This document shows positions 6,952 through 14,103 of a stretch of 19,867 nucleotides of DNA, one piece after another. The notes under the pieces are model-generated. The model had not been told where the DNA came from and searched no databases. It was given only the letters and a program-made list of their open reading frames with translations. The position numbers and the translations under genes are program-made. Origin of the DNA: Deinococcus hopiensis KR-140 (GTDB lineage: Bacteria; Deinococcota; Deinococci; Deinococcales; Deinococcaceae). The stretch lies in assembly GCA_943327755.2 (NCBI GenBank), contig CALPYF020000057.1:1-19867 (forward strand), in the 5' to 3' direction. Position 1 is the first letter of the stretch, and each line of letters begins with the position of its first letter.

Positions 6952-6975
6952 CGGGGCAGGCCCCGGCCTGCCCCG
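6952..6975 (+). other. Strong intercistronic hairpin before copC
   Basis: Perfect 10-bp stem CGGGGCAGGC / GCCTGCCCCG with loop CCCG, just before the GAGGTG ribosome site of copC. Like the hairpins before it, it has no T-tract and lies exactly between a stop codon and the next ribosome site. Confidence 0.6.
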
Positions 6976-6989
6976 ACCTGAGGTGCCCC

Positions 6990-7385
6990 ATGAAGATCCT
7001 GATGCTCCTGACTGCCCTGACGCTCTCCACGGCGACCGCGCACACGGCCGTGTCCTCCATCACGCCGGCCCTGAACGCCGTGGTGGCCGCGCCCAGAGCC
7101 GTGCAACTCAAGTTCAGCGAGCCCATCGAACTGCGCTTCAGTACGTTCCGGGTGATGGCCATCCCGGCCGGGCAGAGCGTGGAGGCCGCTGCGAAGCTGG
7201 CGCTGGCGGAGAAGGCCGACTCGGGCCGACTGGTGAGCCGGCCACTGAGTGCTGCCACCACGGCCGCGCAACTGAGCATCGCGCTGAAAGCGAACCTGAA
7301 GTCCGGCCAGTACGTGATCGCCTGGAAGATCCTCTCGGAGGACGGGCATCCCGTCACCGGGCAGAGCACCTTCCGCGTGAAGTGA
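6990..7385 (+). CDS. copC: CopC-domain periplasmic copper protein
   Basis: A 131-residue exported protein. The signal peptide ends at ATA-HTA, so His18 becomes the first mature residue. The mature part follows the CopC pattern: ITPALNAVVAAP, VQLKFSEPIE, then YVIAWKILSEDGHPVTGQ, with Asp118 and His120 forming the conserved D-x-H. Together with the N-terminal His these are the Cu(II) ligands of known CopC proteins. The Met-rich Cu(I) loop of plasmid CopC is not apparent, so a single Cu(II) site is likely. GAGGTG precedes ATG 6990; the gene is 10 nt from copD. Expected to deliver or receive copper for CopD in the periplasm. Confidence 0.93.
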   Translation: MKILMLLTALTLSTATAHTAVSSITPALNAVVAAPRAVQLKFSEPIELRFSTFRVMAIPAGQSVEAAAKLALAEKADSGRLVSRPLSAATTAAQLSIALKANLKSGQYVIAWKILSEDGHPVTGQSTFRVK

Positions 7386-7395
7386 GCTGGGCCGC

Positions 7396-8193
7396 GTGAG
7401 TGCGCTCCTGAATGGCCTGGGTTTCGCTGGACTCGTCCTGCTGCTGGGTGGCGCGTTCACCCGCACCTGGTTGACCCCAGGTGCGCCGCGCCTGCGTTGG
7501 CTGGCCACCGGCCTGGCCTTGCTCCTGTTCGGCTGGGGCGGTCAGGTCCTCGTGACGCTCACGACACTGGGCTTCATGGCGCCCGCAGACGCCCTGGCGT
7601 ACCTGACCACGACCACCACCGGGCGCAGCATGCTCCTCGGCGTCATCGGCGCGCTGATCCTGCTGGCCGCTGAGACAGGCGGGTGGCCCTGGCCCGCGAG
7701 CCTGGGCAGCGCTCTGCTGCTCGCCTGGGGTGCGGCCGGCGTGGGGCACGGCGCCGGGCATGGAAGCTGGGTGCGGGGCCTGCACGCCGCGCACGCCCTG
7801 GCGATGTCGGTGTGGCTGGGCGGCGTCCTGGCCCTGCTGCGCGCCCGGCCCCTGAGCACGGCGCTGGCGCGGCGCTTCACCCCGGTCGCCCTGGGCAGCG
7901 TCCTCGTGCTGACCGTCACGGGACTGCTGATGGCGGGCGAGCACCTGACGGGCCCGGCGCAGTGGCTGGGTAGCCTGTACGGGCAGGTGCTGCTGGTCAA
8001 ACTCGCGCTCGTGGCGCTGGCCCTCGGGGCGGCCGCGCTCGTGCGCCGGGCCTTCGCGGCGCGCCATCCGCAGGTGCGCCTGACGCTGGCGCGGGAGGCC
8101 CTGCTGCTCGGGGCGGTGCTGGGTGTCACGGCCGTCCTGACCACCCAGTCGCCGCCCCAGATGACCCATCCCTCTCATGGAGGTCAACCATGA
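7396..8193 (+). CDS. copD: CopD-family copper transport membrane protein
   Basis: A 265-residue protein beginning at GTG 7396, with about seven or eight hydrophobic segments spread over the whole length. The middle holds the His-rich motif GHGAGHGSWVRGLHAAHALA followed by MSVWLGGVLAL, characteristic of CopD, where periplasmic-facing His residues are thought to move copper. A His pair near the C-terminus (THPSHGG) is also seen. Its stop overlaps the start of the di-haem enzyme gene (ATGA at 8190-8193). Known: CopC and CopD act together in copper uptake across the inner membrane. The order CopC-CopD directly before the MbnH-like enzyme suggests a joint supply line of copper for the MbnP pair. 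Confidence 0.9.
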   Translation: MSALLNGLGFAGLVLLLGGAFTRTWLTPGAPRLRWLATGLALLLFGWGGQVLVTLTTLGFMAPADALAYLTTTTTGRSMLLGVIGALILLAAETGGWPWPASLGSALLLAWGAAGVGHGAGHGSWVRGLHAAHALAMSVWLGGVLALLRARPLSTALARRFTPVALGSVLVLTVTGLLMAGEHLTGPAQWLGSLYGQVLLVKLALVALALGAAALVRRAFAARHPQVRLTLAREALLLGAVLGVTAVLTTQSPPQMTHPSHGGQP

Positions 8194-9161
8194 AAGTCTC
8201 CGCCGCTGCGCTGCTGATCCTCACCACGGCCGCCGCTGCCAGCTCGGCCCTCGCGCCCCTTCCTCCCGGTCCACCCTCGAACCCGACCACAGCTGAGAAG
8301 GTCGCGCTGGGCCGCGCCCTGTTCTTCGACCCCATCCTCAGCCGGGACCGCACGGTGTCCTGCGCGTCCTGTCACGACCCCGCGCGGGCCTTCACGGCCC
8401 CACAGGCGGTCAGTCCGGGCGTGCAGGGACGACTGGGCAGACGCAACGCCATGACCCTCGTCAACGTCGGTGACCGCCGGGCCCTCACCTGGGCGGGCGC
8501 CTCCCCGAACCTGGAGGTGCAGGCCATGATTCCCCTGCAGGATCACGCGGAACTCGACATGACCCCCGACCTGCTCCGCGAGCGCCTCACGGCAGACCCG
8601 GTGTACGCCGCGCAGTTCCGCGCGGCGTTCGGGGAGGCGCCCACGGTCCAGCGCCTCGTGCAGGCCCTCGCGGCGTTCCAGCGCACGCTGACCAGCCGCG
8701 GCAGTCCCGTTGACCGGTACCAGGCGGGGGACGGCGCGGCCCTGAGTGCCGCGCAGGTGCGCGGCCTGGACCTGTTCTTCGACAAGGCCGAGTGTTTCCA
8801 CTGCCACACCGGGCGGGACTTCACGGACGGACTGGCGCACAACAACGCCATGCGGGTGTTCAACCCGGACCTCGGGCTGGCCGACCGGACCGAGCAGGAG
8901 AGCGACGTGGGCCGCTTCGTGACCCCCACCCTGCGGAACGTCGCGCTGACCGGTCCGTACCTGCACGACGGGAGCCGCGCGACCCTGCGGGAGCTGTTGG
9001 AGACGTACAACGACGGCGGGGAACCCAACCCGAACGCGGATCCGCTGATCCACCCGCTGGGCCTGACGGACGCGGAGCTGGATGACCTGGAGGCGTTCCT
9101 GCACGCTCTGACGGATGAGAGCATCGCGCGGAATCCGGCGTTCCGCCCGGAGCGGCCGTGA
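8190..9161 (+). CDS. MbnH-like di-haem c-type enzyme (cytochrome c peroxidase/MauG superfamily)
   Basis: A 323-residue exported protein with a signal peptide to about residue 22. Two haem c motifs are seen, CASCH (Cys58-His62) and CFHCH (Cys202-His206). The order LGRALFFDPILSRD, NVGDRRALTWAGASPNLE, GRFVTPTLRNVALTGPYLHDG and LLETYNDGGEPN matches the MbnH group rather than classical peroxidases. Known: MbnH forms a high-valent di-haem species and oxidises a Trp of MbnP to kynurenine. The MbnP-like partner is four genes upstream on the same strand. GGAGG at 8179-8183 precedes the ATG, and both ends overlap neighbours. A general cytochrome c peroxidase is the alternative, but the pair makes MbnH better. 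Confidence 0.9.
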   Translation: MKVSAAALLILTTAAAASSALAPLPPGPPSNPTTAEKVALGRALFFDPILSRDRTVSCASCHDPARAFTAPQAVSPGVQGRLGRRNAMTLVNVGDRRALTWAGASPNLEVQAMIPLQDHAELDMTPDLLRERLTADPVYAAQFRAAFGEAPTVQRLVQALAAFQRTLTSRGSPVDRYQAGDGAALSAAQVRGLDLFFDKAECFHCHTGRDFTDGLAHNNAMRVFNPDLGLADRTEQESDVGRFVTPTLRNVALTGPYLHDGSRATLRELLETYNDGGEPNPNADPLIHPLGLTDAELDDLEAFLHALTDESIARNPAFRPERP

Positions 9162-9562
9162 GGCGCGCCCTGACCACGCTGCTGGTCCTGTGGAGCCTGA
9201 CGGGGCCAGGTGGAGCGGGGGCGCACGAGACGCAGTCGGCCGGGGCGGTGCAGGTGACGTTTGCGACAGACGCGGAGGACACCCTCAGCACGCAGGGCCC
9301 GACGCTGCTGCGGTTCACGCTCACGAAGAATGGCGCGGCGTTGCCGGGCTGCCGGTGCCGCGTGCTGGTGTACAGCGGCGTGCCGTCGGCGCGGGTGGCG
9401 CCGCTCATGGACGTGCGGCTGGAGGCGCTGCAGCAGGGCGCGGTGAGCGTAGCGGTACCGCAGGTGGCGGCGGGGGCGTACACGGTGGTGCTGGATGGGC
9501 GGCCGGTCACGTTTGGCGACTTCGATGCGTTCCGCCTGCGGTATACCCTGGCGGCCCCTTGA
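9158..9562 (+). CDS. Unassigned small exported protein of the MbnH/MbnP cluster, with predicted N-terminal His
   Basis: A 134-residue protein starting at GTG 9158, overlapping the stop of the MbnH-like gene. Residues 1-22 look like a signal peptide cut after AGA, leaving His23 as the mature N-terminus. The rest is beta-rich with TLLRFTLTKNGAALPGCRCRV (Cys65 and Cys67 in a C-x-C) and a closing VAAGAYTVVLDGRPV. It resembles the YtkA/FixH-like immunoglobulin-type folds in outline but I cannot assign a family. The first residue matches that of YcnI and CopC next door, so copper binding is a fair inference. It is the last gene of the copper unit; no clear terminator follows. Confidence 0.8.
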   Translation: MRRALTTLLVLWSLTGPGGAGAHETQSAGAVQVTFATDAEDTLSTQGPTLLRFTLTKNGAALPGCRCRVLVYSGVPSARVAPLMDVRLEALQQGAVSVAVPQVAAGAYTVVLDGRPVTFGDFDAFRLRYTLAAP

Positions 9563-9774
9563 TGGCCTCAGCGCGTGTGTGGCACCAGCGCCGCACCTCA
9601 GCGGTTGATCCGTGCTCCCTCAGCTGGGCATCCCGTACGGTGTGGGTGGAAGGTGCTCAGAGCCCAGGTCCTTTCGAATGGCGGCCAGCCTGACACGACC
9701 ATCGGCCATTGAATCTCTTGTCCTATACCGCGCCCTTCGGGCCGCCCGAGCCGCGCTGCACCAAGGCCCTGCCC

Positions 9775-9780
9775 TATAGT
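9775..9780 (+). promoter_or_regulatory. -10 box of a leaderless promoter
   Basis: TATAGT fits TANNNT and TATAAT closely and is followed 6 nt later by ATG 9787, the spacing expected for a leaderless transcript. No strong -35 is seen about 17 nt upstream. Confidence 0.5.
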
Positions 9781-9786
9781 GCGCGC

Positions 9787-9843
9787 ATGCCGGACAACGC
9801 AAGCTTCCTGCTTCCCTCCGCCCGAGCAGTGCATTGCGGATGA
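9787..9843 (+). CDS. 18-codon leaderless upstream ORF
   Basis: ATG 9787 opens an 18-residue frame (MPDNASFLLPSARAVHCG) whose TGA (9841-9843) overlaps the ATG of the next gene in an ATGA. With the TATAGT box 6 nt upstream, this would be the first frame translated from the mRNA. The wHTH-like gene has no visible Shine-Dalgarno sequence of its own, so its translation may depend on this leader. It could be a regulatory leader peptide or simply a start relay. No conserved family is expected; the support is purely positional. Confidence 0.4.
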   Translation: MPDNASFLLPSARAVHCG

Positions 9844-10277
9844 CCACAACGAAATACACCCAGATGGCGCGCGCGGCTCGTCCACACCTCCTGGAGCTGA
9901 TGAGCACCAGGGCGAAGTGGGCCGATGACGAACTGCGCGCTGCCCTTCGCCTTGAAGGCCCGGTGCTCCAGACGGTACTCCTGGAGCTGACCGCGGAGGG
10001 TTTGATTCGGCGACGGTTCGTGCCGACGACCCCTCGAGCGGTCTACAGTGTCAACGATCCTGCAGCCCGCGTGAATGAACACCGGACCCTCTCTCCGGTG
10101 CAGCACCGCACGTACACCTACCTCCTGGGACGCAGGGAAACACTGGTCACTGTCGCTGCTGCCCTGCGGCTCCCCAAAGAGCAGGTGGCGGAGACCCTGG
10201 CCGTCCTTGACGATTGGAATCTCATCAGGTGCGCGTTCGTGGGTCACCTTGCCGTCTTCTCGCGGACAGACGCTTGA
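9840..10277 (+). CDS. Winged-helix-like putative DNA-binding protein
   Basis: A 145-residue protein without membrane segments. Two repeated helix-helix-helix-like stretches are seen: DDELRAALRLEGPVLQTVL followed by LELTAEGLIRRRFV (residues 30-60), and LVTVAAALRLPKEQVAETL followed by AVLDDWNLIRCAFV (about 103-136). Each looks like a winged-helix in which a helix pair leads to a LIRR or LIRC wing. I do not recognise a named family. ATG 9840 is used because it overlaps the upstream ORF; TTG 9834 and ATG 9864 are alternatives. It is isolated from the copper unit by about 220 nt, so its targets are unknown. Confidence 0.6.
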   Translation: MTTTKYTQMARAARPHLLELMSTRAKWADDELRAALRLEGPVLQTVLLELTAEGLIRRRFVPTTPRAVYSVNDPAARVNEHRTLSPVQHRTYTYLLGRRETLVTVAAALRLPKEQVAETLAVLDDWNLIRCAFVGHLAVFSRTDA

Positions 10278-10319
10278 CTGAACTGAAGGGCGGCGCTCGG
10301 TCGCGCTGCACGCAGGCCG

Positions 10320-10424
10320 TCAGTCATAGACCTGCATCTCGGCCGTGTGAGGCAAGGCACCGTCCGGGTGTACGAGGCAGGTGAGGGCGTCGTACAGATC
10401 CCGTCCTACTGACGGTGGCCACAC
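10320..10424 (-). pseudogene. Possible remnant or tiny ORF of 34 codons
   Basis: On the - strand GTG at 10424-10422 opens a 34-residue frame (starting VWPPSVGRDLYDALTCLV) ending at TGA 10322-10320. Third positions are mostly G or C and the peptide reads like the C-terminal end of a normal protein, but an in-frame stop lies upstream and no ribosome site is present. It may be the broken tail of a lost gene or chance. Confidence 0.25.
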
Positions 10425-10514
10425 TTCTGGGTGTGACTTGCCCTGGCCAGATGGACAGGAAGCAAGTCAACTGGCGACTTCCGCCACGAGGGTCCAGCCG
10501 CGCATCCTCCTCCC

Positions 10515-10901
10515 ATGACGCCTCCCGTGGTCTTTCCACACAGCTGGCAGCTGGCTGGACGGGGACATCCTGCGGGGCACCAGGCCGGCCGCTGGCGCTG
10601 GGTTCTGGCGCTACTCCCCCTGCTCGTGGCCTGGGCCGCGCTGCGCCCACCCGACCCGAACCGGGCCATGATGACCCGCGCTCTGGACCACTGTGTCTCG
10701 GCAGTGGCCACTCAACCCGGCCTGGACGGGTCCCGCCTGATCCCGTCCAGTCGAGTCACGCAGCGCGGCCACACGACCCTTGACTTCAGCGCCCAGCGCA
10801 GCAGCCCGCAGGGCTGGAACGCGGGCGAACTCATCCGGATCCGGTGCACCGAACACGCTGGACAGACCAGCCTTGACGTCCTGTCCGGCACCGCGCCGTG
10901 A
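10515..10901 (+). CDS. Hypothetical membrane-anchored protein upstream of trkH
   Basis: A 128-residue frame with one hydrophobic segment (WVLALLPLLVAWAAL, about residues 29-43) after a basic, His-rich N-terminus, then an exported-looking part with two Cys (DHCVSA and IRCTEH) that could form a disulfide. I recognise no family. It starts at ATG 10515 without a Shine-Dalgarno sequence and ends 13 nt before the TrkH start, which suggests co-transcription. Frames on the - strand overlap it, so its reality rests on codon bias, a plausible topology and position. Confidence 0.45.
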   Translation: MTPPVVFPHSWQLAGRGHPAGHQAGRWRWVLALLPLLVAWAALRPPDPNRAMMTRALDHCVSAVATQPGLDGSRLIPSSRVTQRGHTTLDFSAQRSSPQGWNAGELIRIRCTEHAGQTSLDVLSGTAP

Positions 10902-10914
10902 GCACTGGCTGTCA

Positions 10915-12285
10915 ATGCTGACCCGCACGAATCACCTCCGGCGAACCGCGCGGCGTCACGTGACACAGTATCCAGGGCGCGCCCTGGTGACTGGCGTCGC
11001 GGCCCTCATTGCCCTGGGTACCGCTGGCCTGCTCTGGCCAGGCGCTCAAGGGCCCGTGCCCCTGCAGTGGGTGGACGCGCTCCTGCTGGCCACCAGTGCC
11101 GTGTGCACCACGGGGCTCAGCAGCGTCAACGTCGCGGAAGTGCTGAGCCCGGCGGGCCAGGTGTGGCTGACCCTTCTGATTGAGGTCGGGGCCCTCGCGC
11201 TGCTGGCGCTCGCATTCGGGTTTGTGAGCCTGGGTCGCCAGGGCGCCGCGGCCCGCGTGGGCGCCGCCGCGGAGTTGGGACTGGGCGCCGGGCAGAACCT
11301 CCGCGGCCTTCTGCGGCGGGTCGTGCGGCTGGCGCTGGTGATTCAACTGGTGGGCCTGCTGCTGCTGCTCCCGGACATGGTTGCCCTTGAGGGCTGGGGG
11401 CAGGGCAGCCGGTATGCCCTGATGCACTCGGTCATGGCCTTCGGCAACGCGGGGTTCGGACTCTGGCCGGATGGGGTCGCTCGCCTGTCGGCGCCAGCCC
11501 TCCTGACCCTCAGGGCGCTTGTCGGTCTGGGCGGCCTGGGCTTCGTCACCCTCCACGAACTGGGCGATCAGGTGCACGCGCGCCGGGCAGGCCTGCGCCC
11601 GGCGCGCCTGTCCACGCTGAGTCGCGTGGGCCTGCGCATGACGGCGTTCCTGCTGCTGCTGGGCTGGGTGGGCTTCGCGCTGCTGGAATGGAACCGGCCC
11701 GGCACGCTGGGGGCCTTGCCCTGGTCGGGCCGGCTGCTGCACGCCGCCTTTCAGCCGACCGTCGCGCGTTCAGCGGGCTTCGCCACCCTGGATTACGGCA
11801 CCCTGGCGGCGCCGACCCTGCTGCTGCTGATGGGGCTGATGTTCGTGGGCGGCAATCCTGGCTCGACGGCCGGTGGGATCAAGACCACCACTGCGGCCGT
11901 GCTGGTCGCGGCCACCCGCGCGGGACTGCGCCGGCGGCAGGACCCCGAGCTGGCCGGGCGGCGGATCGGCTCGGCCACGCTGACCCGCGCGTTGACGGTG
12001 GTCACACTGGGCGTGGTGAGCGTGGTGACCGGCACGTTCGCCCTGATGCTGACGGAAGGCGATCAGGACCGAACGATCGCGCTGGCCTTCGAGGCGGTGA
12101 GTGCCTTCACGACCGCTGGATTGAGCGTCAATCTGACGCCGCAGCTGTCCTCCGCAGGCAAACTGGTGCTGGTGGTGCTGATGTTCCTGGGCCGCGTGGG
12201 GTTTTTATCCCTGCTGCTGGCCTTCCGGCCGACGAAACCCGCGCTGGTCCGACTGCCTGAAGAGCGCGACCTGACCGTGGGCTGA
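10915..12285 (+). CDS. TrkH/KtrB family K+ transporter membrane subunit
   Basis: A 456-residue polytopic protein. All four pore-loop filters are visible: VCTTGLSS (about residues 63-70), FGNAGFGL, ARSAGFATLD and FTTAGLSVN, plus the NPGSTAGGIKTTT segment near the third repeat. Known: these subunits move K+ (with Na+ in KtrB types) and are gated by a separate RCK protein, TrkA/KtrA. No such partner gene lies in the window. ATG 10915 fits the family N-terminus (LRRTARRHVTQYPGRAL); the frame is open upstream to 10780, but that part overlaps the preceding ORF and is not TrkH-like. No Shine-Dalgarno site is clear, so translation coupling to the upstream ORF is possible. Confidence 0.93.
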   Translation: MLTRTNHLRRTARRHVTQYPGRALVTGVAALIALGTAGLLWPGAQGPVPLQWVDALLLATSAVCTTGLSSVNVAEVLSPAGQVWLTLLIEVGALALLALAFGFVSLGRQGAAARVGAAAELGLGAGQNLRGLLRRVVRLALVIQLVGLLLLLPDMVALEGWGQGSRYALMHSVMAFGNAGFGLWPDGVARLSAPALLTLRALVGLGGLGFVTLHELGDQVHARRAGLRPARLSTLSRVGLRMTAFLLLLGWVGFALLEWNRPGTLGALPWSGRLLHAAFQPTVARSAGFATLDYGTLAAPTLLLLMGLMFVGGNPGSTAGGIKTTTAAVLVAATRAGLRRRQDPELAGRRIGSATLTRALTVVTLGVVSVVTGTFALMLTEGDQDRTIALAFEAVSAFTTAGLSVNLTPQLSSAGKLVLVVLMFLGRVGFLSLLLAFRPTKPALVRLPEERDLTVG

Positions 12286-12753
12286 GATGGAGTTCAGCCG
12301 GGCACGAGACAGCGGTGGACACCCAGCTCAACTGACATCCTGCAGAGTTTGAAGAGGCGCTTCAGGGCGAGCTTTCGGACGTCAGCCAATGGGGATCGCC
12401 GCATTGGCACGCACCGGACAGAGACCCATGCCTCCCTCGGCGGGACAAGCGCAGGCGCGCGGTGGGGCAGCGAGCGAGGTCTTCTCGGATCGTCTGCGAT
12501 CCCTCGGAAGACCGTTCCCGACCACTCGCACGTCAGTTTCCCGAAGTGTCAGGTCCTGAGACCGCACGCAGCGTCTCCCCCGAGCAGCTGCGCTCCATCC
12601 AATAGCCGATGGTCCCGGATTGCAGGGCCGCTTACAGGATAAGCGCGATGTTCATGATCCTGACTCTCACAAGCGGCGCGCCGCCCCGGCGCAGACTTCA
12701 CAGCGTTCCCGGCAGCCGCGCTCCAGCACGCTCCCGGCAGCATTGGAGCCCCT
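12286..12753 (+). other. 468-nt gene-free interval between trkH and dps
   Basis: No credible coding sequence was found on either strand. The main structure is a hairpin at 12478-12513: outer stem GGTCTTC/GAAGACC, inner stem GGATCG/CGATCC with loop TCTG and a small internal loop. The 3' part presumably contains the dps promoter, but no TANNNT box with sensible spacing to dps was seen; GGAG at 12745-12748 is the dps ribosome site. A small RNA or a decayed gene remains possible. Confidence 0.45.
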
Positions 12754-13374
12754 ATGACTGCACGTACCCTGATCCTGTCCGCCCTGCTGCTCGCGCCCTC
12801 CTCCTTCGCCGCCGCGCAGTCCAAACCCGTCAATCAGATGACCACCCTGACGCACACGGGGACCAGTGACCGCGTGAAGAGCACCCAGGCGCTCCAGGCC
12901 ACGCTGACTGAACTGCAGGCCCTGTCGCTCCAGACCAAGCAGGCCCACTGGAACGTCAGTGGCGCGCTGTACTACCCGCTGCACGAGTTGCTTCAGGAGC
13001 ACTATGACGGCATGGCCAAGTACGCCGACGACGTGGCCGAGCGGATGCTGGCGGTCGGGAGCAGCTCGGACGGCCGCGCGCCGGTGATCGTCGGGAGCAG
13101 CAACCTGCCGGAGATCCCGGGGGGCTTCATTGACGACGCGCGGGTGCTGAACTTCTTCACGCAGCAGTACGCGACTGTGGCGCAGCGCGTGTTCAAGCGG
13201 ATCAAGGACGTCGAGGACGCGGATCCCACCACCTCGAACCTGCTGCAGGAAGTGGAAGCGGCGCTGGAGAAATACCAGTGGCAGATGCGCGCACACCTGC
13301 AGCCGACCAACACGGACGCTAACAGCGGCGCCAGCCTGAACGGTGGCGCGCCCGTGCTCAACGGCGGAAAATAA
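12754..13374 (+). CDS. dps: Exported Dps-type ferritin-like protein
   Basis: A 206-residue Dps protein with an N-terminal signal-like segment (residues 1-21, LILSALLLAPSSFAAA). The ferroxidase region is KQAHWNVSG (His65), LHELLQEHYDG (His77) and ADDVAERML (Asp92, Glu96), in the canonical spacing; the position that is Asp in E. coli Dps (four after the second His) is Gln81. A Gly/Asn-rich tail of about 25 residues follows. Known: Dps proteins oxidise and store iron and protect DNA, and Deinococcus Dps2 is also an exported form. Inferred: this one captures iron or peroxide outside the cytoplasm. GGAG at 12745 fits ATG 12754, and a terminator follows. Confidence 0.93.
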   Translation: MTARTLILSALLLAPSSFAAAQSKPVNQMTTLTHTGTSDRVKSTQALQATLTELQALSLQTKQAHWNVSGALYYPLHELLQEHYDGMAKYADDVAERMLAVGSSSDGRAPVIVGSSNLPEIPGGFIDDARVLNFFTQQYATVAQRVFKRIKDVEDADPTTSNLLQEVEAALEKYQWQMRAHLQPTNTDANSGASLNGGAPVLNGGK

Positions 13375-13392
13375 GTTCTCGTTTTCCGCTCA

Positions 13393-13416
13393 GCCCCCGG
13401 CGGCCACGCCGGGGGC
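13393..13416 (+). terminator. Terminator hairpin after dps
   Basis: A perfect 9-bp GC stem GCCCCCGGC / GCCGGGGGC with loop GGCCAC lies 18 nt after the dps stop. The following GACCTGTTGTCTGG is only mildly T-rich, which is common for high-GC genomes. Confidence 0.65.
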
Positions 13417-13560
13417 GACCTGTTGTCTGGCGTTGGAGAAGTGACCGGTCGAGGCGACCCATGGCGGTGACGCGCCTCGTGTGTCGGGGGTGCATGTCCT
13501 CCTGGGAGATGCGCTGCTTCCCTTGACAGCATGTTGTAGTTCTACTGGAGCCGGCGTACC

Positions 13561-13573
13561 AGCCAAATTGGCT
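13561..13573. promoter_or_regulatory. Palindrome AGCCAA-A-TTGGCT with outer dyad
   Basis: AGCCAA-A-TTGGCT is a perfect 6-bp dyad around one base; GGAGCC (13547-13552) and GGCTCC (13570-13575) form a second, overlapping dyad. It lies between dps and the convergent response regulator, with a TTGACA hexamer upstream at 13523-13528. No obvious target gene follows on the + strand except antisense to that regulator. Confidence 0.3.
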
Positions 13574-13623
13574 CCGCAACGATCCAGGCTACTTGAGCTG
13601 GCCAGGAGCACATGAGCGTCCCG

Positions 13624-14103
13624 TCACGCTCGGTGCTGGACGCCCTGACGGTACCGGACACCCGTCCAGAAGCGGACGAAGTCCTTGATCTGGACCAGGA
13701 ACTGCGAGAATTCCCGCTGCTTGACCAAGTAGGAACTGACGATCAGGTCATACGTCCGGTCGATATCTTCAGGGCGGTCCGATGTCGTCAGCATCACCAC
13801 CGGCAGGTGCCGGAGTGCAGCGTCTCCTCGAATCGCCGCGAGCAACTCGCAGCCATTCATGCCGGGCATGTTGACATTCAGCAGAATCACGTCGCACAGG
13901 GCGGGGTGGGCATGCTGAGGGCGGAGCCAGGCGAGCGCCCCGATGCCGTCCTGGATGATCTTCACGTTCACCTGTGGGATGTGGCAGTCGAGGGCTTCCT
14001 GTGCAAGCAGGCAGTCAGCAGGATTGTCGTCAATCAGGAGTGCCTGAAGGGGGCGCAACGCAGCTTGGGCAGGCATCACCCTGCAGATTCGCACCTGCAC
14101 CAC
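13624..14103 (-). CDS. Single-domain response regulator with Asn at the phosphoacceptor site
   Basis: A 159-residue lone receiver domain. The acidic pocket is present in LLIDDNPADCLL (Asp25, Asp26), and TTSDRPEDI and SYLVKQREF supply the Thr and Lys. The phosphoacceptor position in VILLNVNMPGMNG is Asn76 (codon AAT, complement of 13876-13878) where the family has Asp, and the Pro after the Lys is Gln. Phosphorylation in the usual way is therefore not expected. GTG 14103 was chosen because GGAGGAGGG lies 5 nt upstream; ATG 14076 is the alternative and fits a shorter domain. No output domain exists. It is divergent from a second receiver gene 103 nt away. Confidence 0.87.
   Translation of the reverse strand: MVQVRICRVMPAQAALRPLQALLIDDNPADCLLAQEALDCHIPQVNVKIIQDGIGALAWLRPQHAHPALCDVILLNVNMPGMNGCELLAAIRGDAALRHLPVVMLTTSDRPEDIDRTYDLIVSSYLVKQREFSQFLVQIKDFVRFWTGVRYRQGVQHRA

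Noticed and set aside
7354..8187. 277-codon - strand frame opposite copD
   Set aside because: Antisense of a CopD gene with clear transmembrane pattern and His motif; the product is Gln/Arg/Gly-rich low complexity.
9539..9550. GGTATACCCTGG at the end of the 9158 gene, resembling a CsoR half site or the 21-bp box core
   Set aside because: It lies inside coding sequence, lacks the second half site and the TTTTACC part, and is likely chance.
9598..9907. Two overlapping - strand frames of 95 codons in the gap before the winged-helix-like gene
   Set aside because: No ribosome site, no family motif, and they run into the start of the + strand gene. I could not exclude a decayed gene but have no support for one.
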